Shown piece by piece: positions 1 to 7,705 of a DNA stretch of 12,060 nucleotides. The notes below the pieces were generated by a model. That model was not told the origin of the DNA, searched no databases, and saw nothing but the letters and a program-made list of their open reading frames with translations. Position numbers and translations under genes: made by a program. Positions within the stretch are counted from its first letter, which is position 1. The number at the start of each line of letters is the position of its first letter. Origin of the DNA: Acidobacteriota bacterium (lineage in GTDB: Bacteria; Acidobacteriota; Terriglobia; UBA7540); contig JAJYJL010000104.1 in the NCBI GenBank assembly GCA_021789565.1, forward strand, positions 1 to 12,060, given 5' to 3'.

Positions 1-329
1 ACCACAATGCTACCGTTCCAGTTCCCCAGGGCCGCGATGGCCGCCTGGCGGACGGCCAAGTCCTCCCCTTCAGTGTTATCGCCCGCGCCGGGATGTTGGT
101 CGTAGGAACTGACATTCCAGGGACTCCAGTAGCGGCGGTGGTAGCGGTGGTGCGAGTGCCGGATGACGCGGTGGCGCCGATGAGTAGCATGAGCCACGCC
201 GGGCGGAGATACGGCAAATAAGGTGGCAAGCGTGCCCCCGGGGAAAACGTCCAAACCCAACAAGCATGAAATGATTGCGGTCAGGATGGCGATTTTTTTG
301 ATCAACGCGGCTCGAACTTCCTCACGCAT
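1..329 (-). CDS. N-terminal part of an exported protein, probably a penicillin-binding transpeptidase (cut by window edge)
   Basis: Reading from ATG at 329, the frame stays open for 109 full codons to the window edge; an in-frame TAA lies 8 codons upstream of the ATG. The protein starts MREEVRAALIKK, followed by a hydrophobic stretch (about residues 13-47) ending in AHA (46-48), which looks like a signal peptide or membrane anchor. Next is a very basic, His-rich stretch (about 49-67: six His, seven Arg), then a Trp/Pro segment, an acidic stretch (GEDLAVRQAAIAALGNWNG, about 88-106) and SIV. As I remember the family, acidobacterial transpeptidases resemble this just before their penicillin-binding domain, where a VVVDP-type strand begins; the catalytic SxxK would lie outside the window. 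An AGAGGAG sequence ends about 12 bases before the ATG. The gene is 85 bases downstream of recA with no clear terminator, so read-through is likely. Export is fairly secure; the transpeptidase assignment is inference. Confidence 0.6.
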   Translation of the reverse strand, partial: MREEVRAALIKKIAILTAIISCLLGLDVFPGGTLATLFAVSPPGVAHATHRRHRVIRHSHHRYHRRYWSPWNVSSYDQHPGAGDNTEGEDLAVRQAAIAALGNWNGSIV

Positions 330-414
330 GTGGCCCTGATGCTCCTCTACCGGTTATTTCCGCTGTGTCAGCTCAACTCCTTTTCAGGCATTCGAGGGGC
401 GGAGGCTGCTCATC

Positions 415-1473
415 TTAAGTTTGTTTTTTGCCGCGCGCGGTGCCGGTTTCGGCGGACCGAGGCTCCTCCCCGGCAGGGAGATTGAGGGCCTTGCGGGCCT
501 CGGCTTCAATTTTCTTTAAGATGTCGGTATTTTCACGAAGAAAATGACGGGTGTTTTCGCGTCCCTGTCCGATCCGTTCTCCGCCAAAGGAGTACCACGA
601 TCCGCTCTTTTCGATCAGGTTGAGCCCCACGGCCACGTCAATAAGGTCCCCTTCTTTTGAAATCCCTTCGCCATAAAGAATGTCGAATTCGGCCTCGCGA
701 AAGGGCGGAGCCATCTTGTTCTTGACGACTTTGGCGCGGGTCCGGTTCCCCACTACGCGGTCACCGTCCTTGATGGAGGCGATACGGCGAATATCCAGGC
801 GGACGGAAGAATAAAACTTGAGCGCACGGCCTCCCGTCGTGGTCTCAGGATTTCCGAACATCACGCCAATCTTCTCCCGGATTTGGTTGATGAAAACCAG
901 GCAGGTTTTGGATTTGGAAACGATGGCCGTCAGCTTGCGCAGGGCCTGGGACATCAGGCGGGCCTGCAAGCCGGGCATCGAATCCCCCATGTCCCCCTCA
1001 AGTTCAGCCCGGGGAACCAGCGCGGCCACGGAATCAATCACTACAATATCAATGGAATTCGAACGCACCAGTGCTTCAGCGATTTCGAGGCCCTGCTCGC
1101 CGTAATCGGGTTGGGAGACCAGCAGGTTGTCGACGTCAACGCCAAGTCTTTTGGCGTACTTCGCGTCCAGGGCGTGCTCGGCGTCCACAAAGGCCGCCAT
1201 CCCGCCGCGACGCTGCGCCTCCGCCACCAAGTGCAAAGCGATGGTTGTCTTGCCGCTTGCTTCAGGACCGTAAACTTCCACCACGCGGCCCCGCGGAACT
1301 CCTCCCACACCCAAGGCCGCGTCAAGCGACAGGGCTCCGGTGGGAATCACGTCCACCGGGACCAGCGCCTCTTTGGAGCCCAGGCGCATGATGGAGCCTT
1401 TTCCAAATTGTTTTTCAATCTGCGTCAAGGCAATGTCGATCGCCTTCGTACGTTCCGTCCGCTCTTCTGGCAT
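415..1473 (-). CDS. recA: RecA recombinase
   Basis: RecA is an ATP-dependent recombinase that coats single-stranded DNA, drives strand exchange and stimulates LexA self-cleavage. The 352-residue product has the usual length. It shows an N-terminal helix ([20 protein letters not shown]), Walker A GPEASGKT (69-76), catalytic Glu99 in FVDAEHALD, Walker B VVIDSV (144-149), and the L2 region [20 protein letters not shown] (194-213) followed by GG. The C-terminal tail ends in the basic GKKQT rather than the strongly acidic tail of E. coli RecA. ATG at 1473 is chosen because GGGAGGA (1487-1481) sits 7 bases upstream and because families start near MxxxxxERxKAI; an in-frame start at 1584 would add 37 residues unlike RecA. 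It follows the dehydrogenase gene after 107 bases. I see no E. coli-type LexA box upstream, so SOS control cannot be inferred. Confidence 0.98.
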   Translation of the reverse strand: MPEERTERTKAIDIALTQIEKQFGKGSIMRLGSKEALVPVDVIPTGALSLDAALGVGGVPRGRVVEVYGPEASGKTTIALHLVAEAQRRGGMAAFVDAEHALDAKYAKRLGVDVDNLLVSQPDYGEQGLEIAEALVRSNSIDIVVIDSVAALVPRAELEGDMGDSMPGLQARLMSQALRKLTAIVSKSKTCLVFINQIREKIGVMFGNPETTTGGRALKFYSSVRLDIRRIASIKDGDRVVGNRTRAKVVKNKMAPPFREAEFDILYGEGISKEGDLIDVAVGLNLIEKSGSWYSFGGERIGQGRENTRHFLRENTDILKKIEAEARKALNLPAGEEPRSAETGTARGKKQT

Positions 1474-1580
1474 TTTGGAATCCTCCCTTGGTGAAACGAC
1501 TGCCTTTGAAACTCCCCCGCAGGTTCTTCTCGCCCTCGTAGCTTTTCCTCTTTGTCGCTCGCGGTGAACTTCGGCCGCGA

Positions 1581-2438
1581 TCATTTCTTCGCGTAATCGT
1601 AAAATCCCTTTCCCGTTTTTCGTCCCAGCCAGCCCGCACTCACCATCTTTTCCAGCAGCGGGCAGGGCCGGTACTTTGAATCGTGGAACCCTTCGTGAAG
1701 CACCTTCATAATATCCAGGCAGACGTCCAGGCCAATCAGGTCGGCCAGTTCCAACGGGCCCATCGGATGGTTCATTCCCAGTTTCATCACGCTGTCCACT
1801 CCCGCAGGCTCCGCAACGCCTTCGAGAACGGCGTAGACAGCCTCGTTGATCATGGGCATCAGCAGCCGGTTCGAGATAAAGCCGGGGGAATCCTCCGCGC
1901 GGATGGGGGTTTTGCCCACGGCCCTGGCAAGCTGATCCGCATCGTCGAGCGTCTCCTCCGTGGTTTCAAGCCCCGGAACCACTTCCACAAGTTTCATCAC
2001 CGGCACGGGATTGAAAAAGTGCAAGCCCACAAACCTGGGCGCGCGGCGAGTTGTGGCGGCAAGCCGGGTGATGGAGATGGAAGAGGTGTTGCTGGCAAAT
2101 ATCGTCCCGGCAGGGCACAACGCGTCAAGCGCACGGAATACGGACGCTTTCGCCTCAAAGTTTTCAGTGACGGCCTCGATCAGAATGTCCGCCGAGGATA
2201 AGTCTGAGAGTTCGGTAGTGGTTTTCAGGCGGTTTCCTGCTCCCTTCCTCTCCTGCTCCGTGAGTCTTCCCTTCTCCACATCACGGTCGAGGCCGTGGAG
2301 GATTTTTTCCGCGCGGCGCGCGAGCGCCTCTGCGGAAGCGTCATGAAGTGCGACGGAAAATCCGTGCCGGAGGAAAACCTGGGCAATTCCGCTGCCCATG
2401 GTTCCAGCTCCTACCACTCCCGCCAAGCTGAAGTCCAA
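1581..2438 (-). CDS. 3-hydroxyacyl-CoA dehydrogenase (3-hydroxybutyryl-CoA dehydrogenase type)
   Basis: This cytoplasmic enzyme interconverts 3-hydroxyacyl-CoA and 3-ketoacyl-CoA with NAD(H), in beta-oxidation or in C4 acyl-CoA metabolism. With the TTG start at 2438 the product is 285 residues, the usual size of the single-domain Hbd/PaaH-type enzyme without a fused hydratase. It has the NAD-binding GAGTMG (10-15), ASNTSS (115-120) with the substrate-contacting Ser, [17 protein letters not shown] (138-154) with the catalytic pair His140 and Glu152, Asn190 in SPGFISNR, and a C-terminal helical domain (about 185-285) with [16 protein letters not shown] and ending [11 protein letters not shown]. 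The TTG gives the family-like start [12 protein letters not shown] and has GGAGGA just upstream; an in-frame ATG at 2522 would run back into the thiolase gene. It lies 37 bases after the thiolase stop, which supports co-transcription. Chain-length preference cannot be read from the sequence. Confidence 0.93.
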   Translation of the reverse strand: MDFSLAGVVGAGTMGSGIAQVFLRHGFSVALHDASAEALARRAEKILHGLDRDVEKGRLTEQERKGAGNRLKTTTELSDLSSADILIEAVTENFEAKASVFRALDALCPAGTIFASNTSSISITRLAATTRRAPRFVGLHFFNPVPVMKLVEVVPGLETTEETLDDADQLARAVGKTPIRAEDSPGFISNRLLMPMINEAVYAVLEGVAEPAGVDSVMKLGMNHPMGPLELADLIGLDVCLDIMKVLHEGFHDSKYRPCPLLEKMVSAGWLGRKTGKGFYDYAKK

Positions 2439-2448
2439 ACATTCCTCC
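2439..2448 (-). promoter_or_regulatory. Ribosome binding site that decides the TTG start of the dehydrogenase
   Basis: GGAGGA occupies 2448-2443 on the minus strand, four bases before TTG at 2438-2436. It is the only strong Shine-Dalgarno sequence near the N-terminus. An ATG lies directly after it (2442-2440) but is out of frame. The spacing is a little short, which together with TTG may keep initiation low compared with the thiolase. Confidence 0.6.
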
Positions 2449-2475
2449 GTGTTCAAGTGGCGAAAAAACCGCCTC

Positions 2476-3663
2476 CTACCCGACTTCCCTTTCAACGGCC
2501 AGCGCGATGGCGTTGCCGCCACCCAGGCACAGCGCCGCTACGCCGCGCTGGGCCTCGCGGCGCTGCATTTCATAAAGAAGAGTCACCAGAATCCGCGCTC
2601 CGGAAGCTCCAATGGGATGCCCAATCGCCACTGCGCCTCCGTTCGCGTTCGTCTTGTTCGGGTCGAGCCCTAATTGCTCAATCACCGCCACAGCCTGCAC
2701 CGCAAAAGCTTCATTCAACTCGAAGAGGTCAACATCCTCAACCTTCCAGCCAACTTTGCTGAGCAGCGCCCGAATCGCGTCCACCGGCGCCATCATCACC
2801 CAGCGGGGCTCAACCCCGCTGACCGCTTGCCCCACGATGCGCACAAGGGGCTTCCGGCCCAGCTTTTCTGCCGTCGCGCGGGATGTTACCACCACCGCAG
2901 CAGCGCCATCGTTCGTCCCGGGCGCGTTGCCGGCGGTTACGGTTCCGCCGGGCTTGAACACCGGCTTCAAACTCGCCAGCTTTTCAAGCGAAGTGTCCGA
3001 GCGCGGGGATTCATCGATGGAAAACTCGGTCTCCTCGCCTTTTTTCCCCGGCACCGTGACAGGAACAATCTCTTCTTTAAACCGGCAGCTCTTGATCGCC
3101 TCCACGGCGCGCCGATGGCTTTCAAAGGCGTATTGGTCCTGCCGCTCGCGCGAAATCTGGTATTTGTCGGCCACCAGCTCGGCGGTCATCCCCATGTGGA
3201 AATCTTCATAGGCGTCCCAGAGCCCGTCATGGATCATGGAATCGACAAGTTTCTTGTCACCGAGGCGCAAGCCCTGTCGGGCGCCCGGCAGCAGGAACGG
3301 GCAGTTGCTCATGGACTCCATGCCGCCCGCCACCACCACGTCCGTGTTTCCAGTCTCGATCCCCTGGGCGGCCAGCGCCACGGCTTTCAGCCCCGAGCCG
3401 CACACCTTGTTGATGGTCATCGCCGCCACGGCCGGCCGGAGCCCGCCCGTGAGCGCTGCCTGGCGTGCAGGGTTCTGGCCTAGACCCGCGGAAACCACGT
3501 TCCCCATGATAACTTCGTCAACCTGCGCGCCATCCATTCCGGCCCGGCGCGCAGCTTCGCGCACGGCGCAAGCTCCCAATCGAACGGCGGAAAGGGAAGA
3601 AAGGGAACCCTGGAACTTGCCAACTGCGGTGCGGACTGCGGCGATGATAACCGCTTCTCGCAT
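2476..3663 (-). CDS. Acetyl-CoA C-acetyltransferase (thiolase)
   Basis: A thiolase condenses two acetyl-CoA to acetoacetyl-CoA or cleaves 3-ketoacyl-CoA in the reverse direction. The 395-residue product has full family length. It starts [17 protein letters not shown] and carries nucleophile Cys88 in [19 protein letters not shown] (112-119), the CoA-loop region FHMGMTAE (155-162), NEAF (317-320), His349 in [12 protein letters not shown] and the second catalytic Cys379 in [14 protein letters not shown]. The residue after GGGN is Ala where many thiolases have Gly (CxGGGxG). ATG at 3663 is preferred over an in-frame start at 3750 because family N-termini begin here and GGGAG lies 7 bases upstream. 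It sits 165 bases downstream of topA behind its own promoter (3677-3705) and 37 bases upstream of the dehydrogenase, which would use its product. Acetoacetyl-CoA synthesis and beta-oxidation are both possible. Confidence 0.95.
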   Translation of the reverse strand: MREAVIIAAVRTAVGKFQGSLSSLSAVRLGACAVREAARRAGMDGAQVDEVIMGNVVSAGLGQNPARQAALTGGLRPAVAAMTINKVCGSGLKAVALAAQGIETGNTDVVVAGGMESMSNCPFLLPGARQGLRLGDKKLVDSMIHDGLWDAYEDFHMGMTAELVADKYQISRERQDQYAFESHRRAVEAIKSCRFKEEIVPVTVPGKKGEETEFSIDESPRSDTSLEKLASLKPVFKPGGTVTAGNAPGTNDGAAAVVVTSRATAEKLGRKPLVRIVGQAVSGVEPRWVMMAPVDAIRALLSKVGWKVEDVDLFELNEAFAVQAVAVIEQLGLDPNKTNANGGAVAIGHPIGASGARILVTLLYEMQRREAQRGVAALCLGGGNAIALAVEREVG

Positions 3664-3676
3664 ATCTTGACTCCCG

Positions 3677-3705
3677 ATTATGTCGCCGGGCCCCATTGAA
3701 GTCAA
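3677..3705 (-). promoter_or_regulatory. Sigma-70-like promoter of the thiolase-dehydrogenase-recA unit
   Basis: On the minus strand TTGACT (3705-3700) is followed by exactly 17 bases and CATAAT (3682-3677). Each hexamer matches five of six consensus positions. The expected start of transcription, about 7 bases beyond the -10 box, is near 3670, only about 7 bases before the thiolase ATG at 3663. The GGGAG that looks like its ribosome binding site (3675-3671) would then lie at or upstream of the transcript start. The spacer contains a G/C run including GGGCCC. Confidence 0.65.
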
Positions 3706-3828
3706 GAAATTGTGCGGATTGTTGCGATACCTGCTCCTCAGGCCAAACACAAAGACTATGCGGCTTTAACGAACCGGGCCGCCGGCCATGCAGAGATTGA
3801 TTTTCGCGGGTAATGAGAATCGGTCCGA

Positions 3829-6243
3829 CTACTCCACGACGCGCTCATAGTGGCAGGATTCGTTGCGGCAGTGTCGTGAGGAAGAGCCGGATTTCTTGTC
3901 AAACTTTTCGAGAAGAATGGGAGAACCGCAGTCCGGGCACGGCTCGGCCACAGGCTTTTCCCAGGACGTAAATTTGCATTCCGGATAGCGGCTGCAGCCG
4001 TAAAATGTCCCGCGCTTGGCGCGCCGAACGACAATCTCGCCCGTGCAGACTTTCTCAGGACAGGCGATGCCGAGCGTCTGCTTCTTGATGTACTTGCACT
4101 TCGGATAGTTGCTGCAAGCCGTAAATGGCCCGTAACGTCCGTGCTTTTTGACCAGGTTGTTGCCGCACTCCGGGCACTTTTCGTCAAGAGGAGTGTCACC
4201 CACCGCGGTGGCCGTTCCCTCCTTGATGACGATCTTTTTGGTGTTCCGGCATTCGGGATAGCCGGTGCAGGCCATAAAGTAACCGAAGCGGCCGCGCTTT
4301 AAAGCCATCGGCTTGCCGCACTTCTCGCAGGCTTGTTCGGGGACTTCAGGCGCGGGCGGCGCGGCGGAGCCGTACTTGGCGGCGAGGTCGGGCGGGAGAT
4401 CGCGCGTGCCGTCGCATTCGGGATAACCCGTGCAAGCCAGGAACTGGCCGTTGCGTCCCAGGCGAATCACCATGGGCTTGCCGCACTTCTCGCATTTGAC
4501 GTCGGTCGGGACGCCCTCGCCTTTCAGATCCTGCATTTCGCGCTCGGCGAGCCGCAGGTCCTTTTTGAACTTGTTGTAAAATTCGCTGAGGGCCTTGGTC
4601 CAGGCCAGCTTGCCTTCCTCGACATCGTCCAATTCCTCTTCCATACGCGCCGTGTAGGCGACGTCAAAAATGTCGGAAAAGCTTTTGACGAGCAGATCAT
4701 TGACCACCATGCCGAGCTCGGTGGGGAAAAAACGGCCCTGGTTCTTTTCCACGTAATCGCGGTTCTGGATCACCGAGAGGATGGTCGCGTAAGTTGAAGG
4801 CCGGCCGATGCCTTTTTCTTCCAGCATCTTGACGAGAGTAGCCTCATTGTAGCGCGGTGGCGGCTCCGTAAAATGCTGCTCGGGCAAAAGTTCCAGGAGG
4901 CGCAACACTTCACCCTGCTCAACCATCGGCAGGCGCGCCTTGCCGTCCTCATCTTCATCAGGAACCTTATCGTCCCGGCCTTCTTCGTATACGGCCCTGA
5001 AGCCGTTGAATTTTTCGACGGAACCGGTGGCGCGCAACAGATGGTCTCCCGCGGCGATGTCGATGGTGGTCTGATCGAAGATCGCGGGGTTCATCTGGGA
5101 GGCGACGAAGCGCTGCCAGATGAGCCGGTAAAGCTTAAGCTCGTCTGAAGAAAGATAAGAGCGCATCGCTTGCGGCGAACGATCCACGGAGGTGGGCCGG
5201 ATGGCTTCGTGCGCATCCTGCGCACCCTTCTTGGTCTTGTAGCGGATGGCCTCGTTCGGCAAGTAAGGCTCGCCGTAGGTTTTCTGAATGTGAGCGCGCA
5301 CAGCCGCCAGGGCGCTTTCCGCAACGCGAGTGGAGTCCGTCCGAATGTAGGTGATCAGGCCCACGGAGCCTTCCTGGCCGAGATCAATGCCTTCGTAAAG
5401 CTTTTGAGCCAGCATCATGGTCTTCTTGGGGGAGAAGTGAAGCTTGCGGACAGCCTCTTGCTGGAGCTTGCTGGTGATGAAAGGCGGCACGGGATATTTG
5501 CGCCGCTCGCGGGTTTCGACCGACTGAACGTCGAAGCTCGCCTTCTCAAGCGCCATCCGGTGTTGATCCGCCGCCGCCTGGTCCGGAATCTCCAGATCTT
5601 TCCCCTGGAACTTGATCAGGCGGGCTTCAAAGGGCGGAGGATTCTTTCCGTTGAGCTTGGCGCCGATGGTCCAGTATTCCTTCTTCTTGAAGGCCTGGAT
5701 TTCCCGTTCGCGTTCGGCAATCAGCCGCAAAGCAACCGTCTGCACTCGCCCGGCGGATATCCCCCGCTTAACCTTGTCCCACAGCAAGGGGCTTACCTGG
5801 TATCCGACCAGGCGGTCGAGCACGCGCCGCGCCTGCTGGGCGTCAACCAGGCGAGCATCAATCTCCTGGGGATGATTGAAGGCGTCATGGATGGCCTCAC
5901 GCGTGATCTCATTAAAAAGCACTCGATAGAACTTTGTCTTTTTCGAATCCAGCAACTCGCGCAGATGCGCGCAGATTGCTTCCCCTTCGCGGTCAGGGTC
6001 CGCGGCCAGATAGATCGAATCGGTACCTTTCGCGGCGGATTTCAACGCCTGGATCGTCTCCTTCTTATTGGGGATGACGATGTACTTCGGTTTGAAATTG
6101 TTTTCGAGATCAACGCCCAATTCCTTTTTGGGGAGATCCATGACGTGACCCATTGAAGCCTTGACAGTGTAACCGGAACCGAGATACCGGTTAATCGTCT
6201 TGGCCTTGGCCGGTGATTCGACGATAACAAGCGATTTAGCCAT
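3829..6243 (-). CDS. topA: DNA topoisomerase I (type IA)
   Basis: This enzyme relaxes negative supercoils by cutting one strand through a 5'-phosphotyrosine link. The 804-residue product begins MAKSLVIVESPAKAKTINRY, a classic TopA start. The Toprim domain (about 1-115) has Glu9 and metal-binding D82-P-D84-R-E86. The gate domains follow, with SAGRVQTVALRLI (163-175), catalytic Tyr299 and Arg301 in ITYIRTDST, and HEAIRPT (345-351). GIGRPSTYATI (478-488) comes after an acidic linker (about 420-439). The C-terminus has five tetracysteine zinc-ribbon modules: Cys584/587/604/610, 639/642/659/665, 690/693/710/716, 728/733/750/756 and 769/772/792/797. E. coli TopA has, by memory, three such modules plus two ribbons lacking cysteines. 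ATG at 6243 is fixed by the family N-terminus; its ribosome site is weak (CAGGG). It follows dprA by 83 bases, a common pairing, and probably shares its transcript. Confidence 0.98.
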   Translation of the reverse strand: MAKSLVIVESPAKAKTINRYLGSGYTVKASMGHVMDLPKKELGVDLENNFKPKYIVIPNKKETIQALKSAAKGTDSIYLAADPDREGEAICAHLRELLDSKKTKFYRVLFNEITREAIHDAFNHPQEIDARLVDAQQARRVLDRLVGYQVSPLLWDKVKRGISAGRVQTVALRLIAEREREIQAFKKKEYWTIGAKLNGKNPPPFEARLIKFQGKDLEIPDQAAADQHRMALEKASFDVQSVETRERRKYPVPPFITSKLQQEAVRKLHFSPKKTMMLAQKLYEGIDLGQEGSVGLITYIRTDSTRVAESALAAVRAHIQKTYGEPYLPNEAIRYKTKKGAQDAHEAIRPTSVDRSPQAMRSYLSSDELKLYRLIWQRFVASQMNPAIFDQTTIDIAAGDHLLRATGSVEKFNGFRAVYEEGRDDKVPDEDEDGKARLPMVEQGEVLRLLELLPEQHFTEPPPRYNEATLVKMLEEKGIGRPSTYATILSVIQNRDYVEKNQGRFFPTELGMVVNDLLVKSFSDIFDVAYTARMEEELDDVEEGKLAWTKALSEFYNKFKKDLRLAEREMQDLKGEGVPTDVKCEKCGKPMVIRLGRNGQFLACTGYPECDGTRDLPPDLAAKYGSAAPPAPEVPEQACEKCGKPMALKRGRFGYFMACTGYPECRNTKKIVIKEGTATAVGDTPLDEKCPECGNNLVKKHGRYGPFTACSNYPKCKYIKKQTLGIACPEKVCTGEIVVRRAKRGTFYGCSRYPECKFTSWEKPVAEPCPDCGSPILLEKFDKKSGSSSRHCRNESCHYERVVE

Positions 6244-6301
6244 TATTAAGACCCTGGAAACAGACCGAGAACCTGTTGATCCGTTTTTCCTTGCTCCATT
6301 T

Positions 6302-6323
6302 GGAGGCTGAGTTTCTCAGCTCC
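6302..6323 (-). repeat. Inverted repeat (hairpin) between dprA and topA
   Basis: Just past the dprA stop, the minus strand reads GGAG-CTGAG-AAA-CTCAG-C-CTCC: a 9-base-pair stem with one bulged C and a three-base loop. A second, weaker pairing is possible because CTCC can also pair with GGAG across AAAT (6305-6294). No T-run follows, so this is not a standard intrinsic terminator. It may protect or trim the dprA 3' end, or lower topA expression. Confidence 0.45.
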
Positions 6324-6326
6324 TCA

Positions 6327-7460
6327 TCATAGCTTACGAATGAAGTTCTTGCCGGGCAACTGCCGGATCAGCCCGTTCATCTCGAGTTCCAGCAAGACCT
6401 GTAGAACCTGGTTTTGGGGGAGCGCCACCGAGCCCAGAATCGCATCGATGAAAAGCGCCTCATCTACGCGCAAAGCTTCAAAAACCGCTTTCTGTTCCGC
6501 AGTTAAGGAACGCTCGAACAGTTCGCCCGGCCCCGGAGCGGCCTGCCCCGCATCAAGAGCCTCACCCGATGGAAGAAGTTGCATCCGGACCTCCGGAGGA
6601 AACTCTTCAACGATGTCCATCCATTGATCGACCAATTTGGCTCCCTGCTTAATCAGGTGATTCGGGCCAAAGCTTTGCGCTGTCGTGATGTTGCCGGGCA
6701 CAGCAAACACTTCGCGGTTCTGCTCAGCGGCCACGCGCGCCGTAATCAGCGAACCGCTGTATTCGCTGGCTTCAACAACCAATACACCCAAAGACAAGCC
6801 GCTGATGATCCGATTTCGAATCGGAAAATTTTCCGGAGTAGGGCTGGTGCCCAGCGGGAATTCTGAAACAACCGCCCCCGATTCCGCGATCTTTTCCGCC
6901 AGCCGCTTGTTTTCCGCAGGGTAGACGGCATCCATGCCGCGCCCTTGAACTGCAATGGTCTTTCCCTTGGCCTCAAGCGCGCCGTGATGGGCGGCAGAGT
7001 CGATCCCTCGCGCAAGACCGCTGACGATCACTAGGCGTCGCTCCGCAAGGTCATGGGCAAGACGCCGCGCCACTTGCAATCCATAGGCTGAAGGGCGCCG
7101 CGAGCCAACCACCGCCAGCGAGTGCTCGCTGAGCACCCGGACATCCCCGCGAACATATAGAAACAAGGGCGGATCGGCAATCTGCTTAAGGATGGGCGGA
7201 TACGCCTCGCTCGAATAGGCCAGCAACTGGCAATCGGCCTTTGCAACCTCCTTAATCTCCCTTTCGGCTTCTTTTAGCCCCGTCTGAGTGAAAACCGCCT
7301 GGCAGACGGCCGCCGGAAGTCCAGAAGCTTCAAGCTCCGTCAAGGAAGCCATGTAGGCCGCCTGCGGTGAGCCAAAGTGGGCAATCAGCTTGTGAGCGCC
7401 CCGAACCCCCAATCCCTCAACACGAGTGAGACCAACCCAGAATTCGATCCCCTCGTCCAT
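6327..7460 (-). CDS. dprA: DNA-processing protein DprA (Smf)
   Basis: DprA binds incoming single-stranded DNA in the cytoplasm during natural transformation and loads RecA on it; in many non-competent bacteria it is also kept. The 377-residue product has an N-terminal helical region with a helix-hairpin-helix-like segment (about 5-70: VEGLGVRGAHKLIAHFG). A Rossmann-type DNA-binding domain follows (about 80-285): DPPLFLYVRGD, VVGSRRPSAYG (118-127), SGLARGIDSAAHHGAL (147-162), NFPIRNRIISGLS (211-223), VVEASEYSGSLITA (228-241) and FAVPGN. A winged-helix domain closes the protein (about 318-377). The loop VQGRGMDAVYP (171-181) has Gln and Arg where families more often read LGxGxDxxYP. ATG at 7460 has AAAGG four bases upstream; an in-frame TTG at 7478 with AAGGGG close upstream would add MNSKGS and cannot be excluded. 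topA follows 83 bases downstream. Confidence 0.96.
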   Translation of the reverse strand: MDEGIEFWVGLTRVEGLGVRGAHKLIAHFGSPQAAYMASLTELEASGLPAAVCQAVFTQTGLKEAEREIKEVAKADCQLLAYSSEAYPPILKQIADPPLFLYVRGDVRVLSEHSLAVVGSRRPSAYGLQVARRLAHDLAERRLVIVSGLARGIDSAAHHGALEAKGKTIAVQGRGMDAVYPAENKRLAEKIAESGAVVSEFPLGTSPTPENFPIRNRIISGLSLGVLVVEASEYSGSLITARVAAEQNREVFAVPGNITTAQSFGPNHLIKQGAKLVDQWMDIVEEFPPEVRMQLLPSGEALDAGQAAPGPGELFERSLTAEQKAVFEALRVDEALFIDAILGSVALPQNQVLQVLLELEMNGLIRQLPGKNFIRKL

Positions 7461-7691
7461 GGAACCTTTCGAGTTCAATTTCCCCTTGAATTTGCTGATC
7501 CCTGAAACGGCTCCAATCCAGCCAGCGGTACGCGGGCGTCAGCCACACTAAAATCGCAGAACCCGCAGGCAAAACGCAAGCCCTTTTAAAAATTGTTGAG
7601 TTTTCACCACATGCCGGGATAAAAGGATTAAAGGCTGAGCCGCCTGGCAGAAGCATCCCTATCTCACATAGAATGAATGCATTAGCTTGTC

Positions 7692-7705
7692 CATCATCGA
7701 TGATG
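7692..7705. repeat. 14-base perfect palindrome over a stop codon
   Basis: CATCATCGATGATG reads identically on both strands, with no central loop. It overlaps the last codons and stop of the 88-residue membrane protein gene (CAT CAT CGA TGA). It could be a protein-binding dyad or simply follow from two His codons next to CGA TGA. No T-run follows on either strand, so it is not a standard terminator. The 231 bases between this stop and dprA hold no other gene I can support. Confidence 0.4.

Noticed and set aside
76..267. A 63-codon minus-strand frame near the left edge
   Set aside because: It lies in a different frame from the signal-peptide-bearing open frame 329-1, which runs unbroken to the edge and has the better protein pattern.
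1559..1580. TCGCGG/CCGCGA inverted repeat just after the dehydrogenase stop, as a terminator
   Set aside because: Only a 6-base-pair stem with a 10-base loop and no following T-run; recA is likely read through.
1474..1584. A 37-residue N-terminal extension of RecA from an in-frame ATG at 1584
   Set aside because: The extension is unlike RecA, would overlap the end of the dehydrogenase gene, and the internal ATG has a strong GGGAGGA at ideal spacing.
2439..2522. A 28-residue extension of the dehydrogenase from an ATG at 2522
   Set aside because: It would overlap the thiolase coding end and adds basic sequence before the Rossmann strand; TTG at 2438 gives the family N-terminus and has GGAGGA.
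2674..3483. A 269-codon open frame on the plus strand opposite the thiolase gene
   Set aside because: It is antisense to intact thiolase coding sequence, with His/Arg-rich low-information composition and no motif.
3664..3750. A 29-residue extension of the thiolase from an in-frame start at 3750
   Set aside because: It would cross the promoter, and thiolases begin at the [12 protein letters not shown] strand.
3770..3785. GGCCGCCGGCC dyad between topA and the thiolase, as a topA terminator
   Set aside because: Four-base-pair stem only, no T-run; such G/C words are common in this composition.
5170..6156. A 328-codon open frame on the plus strand opposite topA
   Set aside because: It lies wholly antisense to a well-conserved topA, has no ribosome site or family motif I recognise, and is the expected mirror of G+C-rich codon use.
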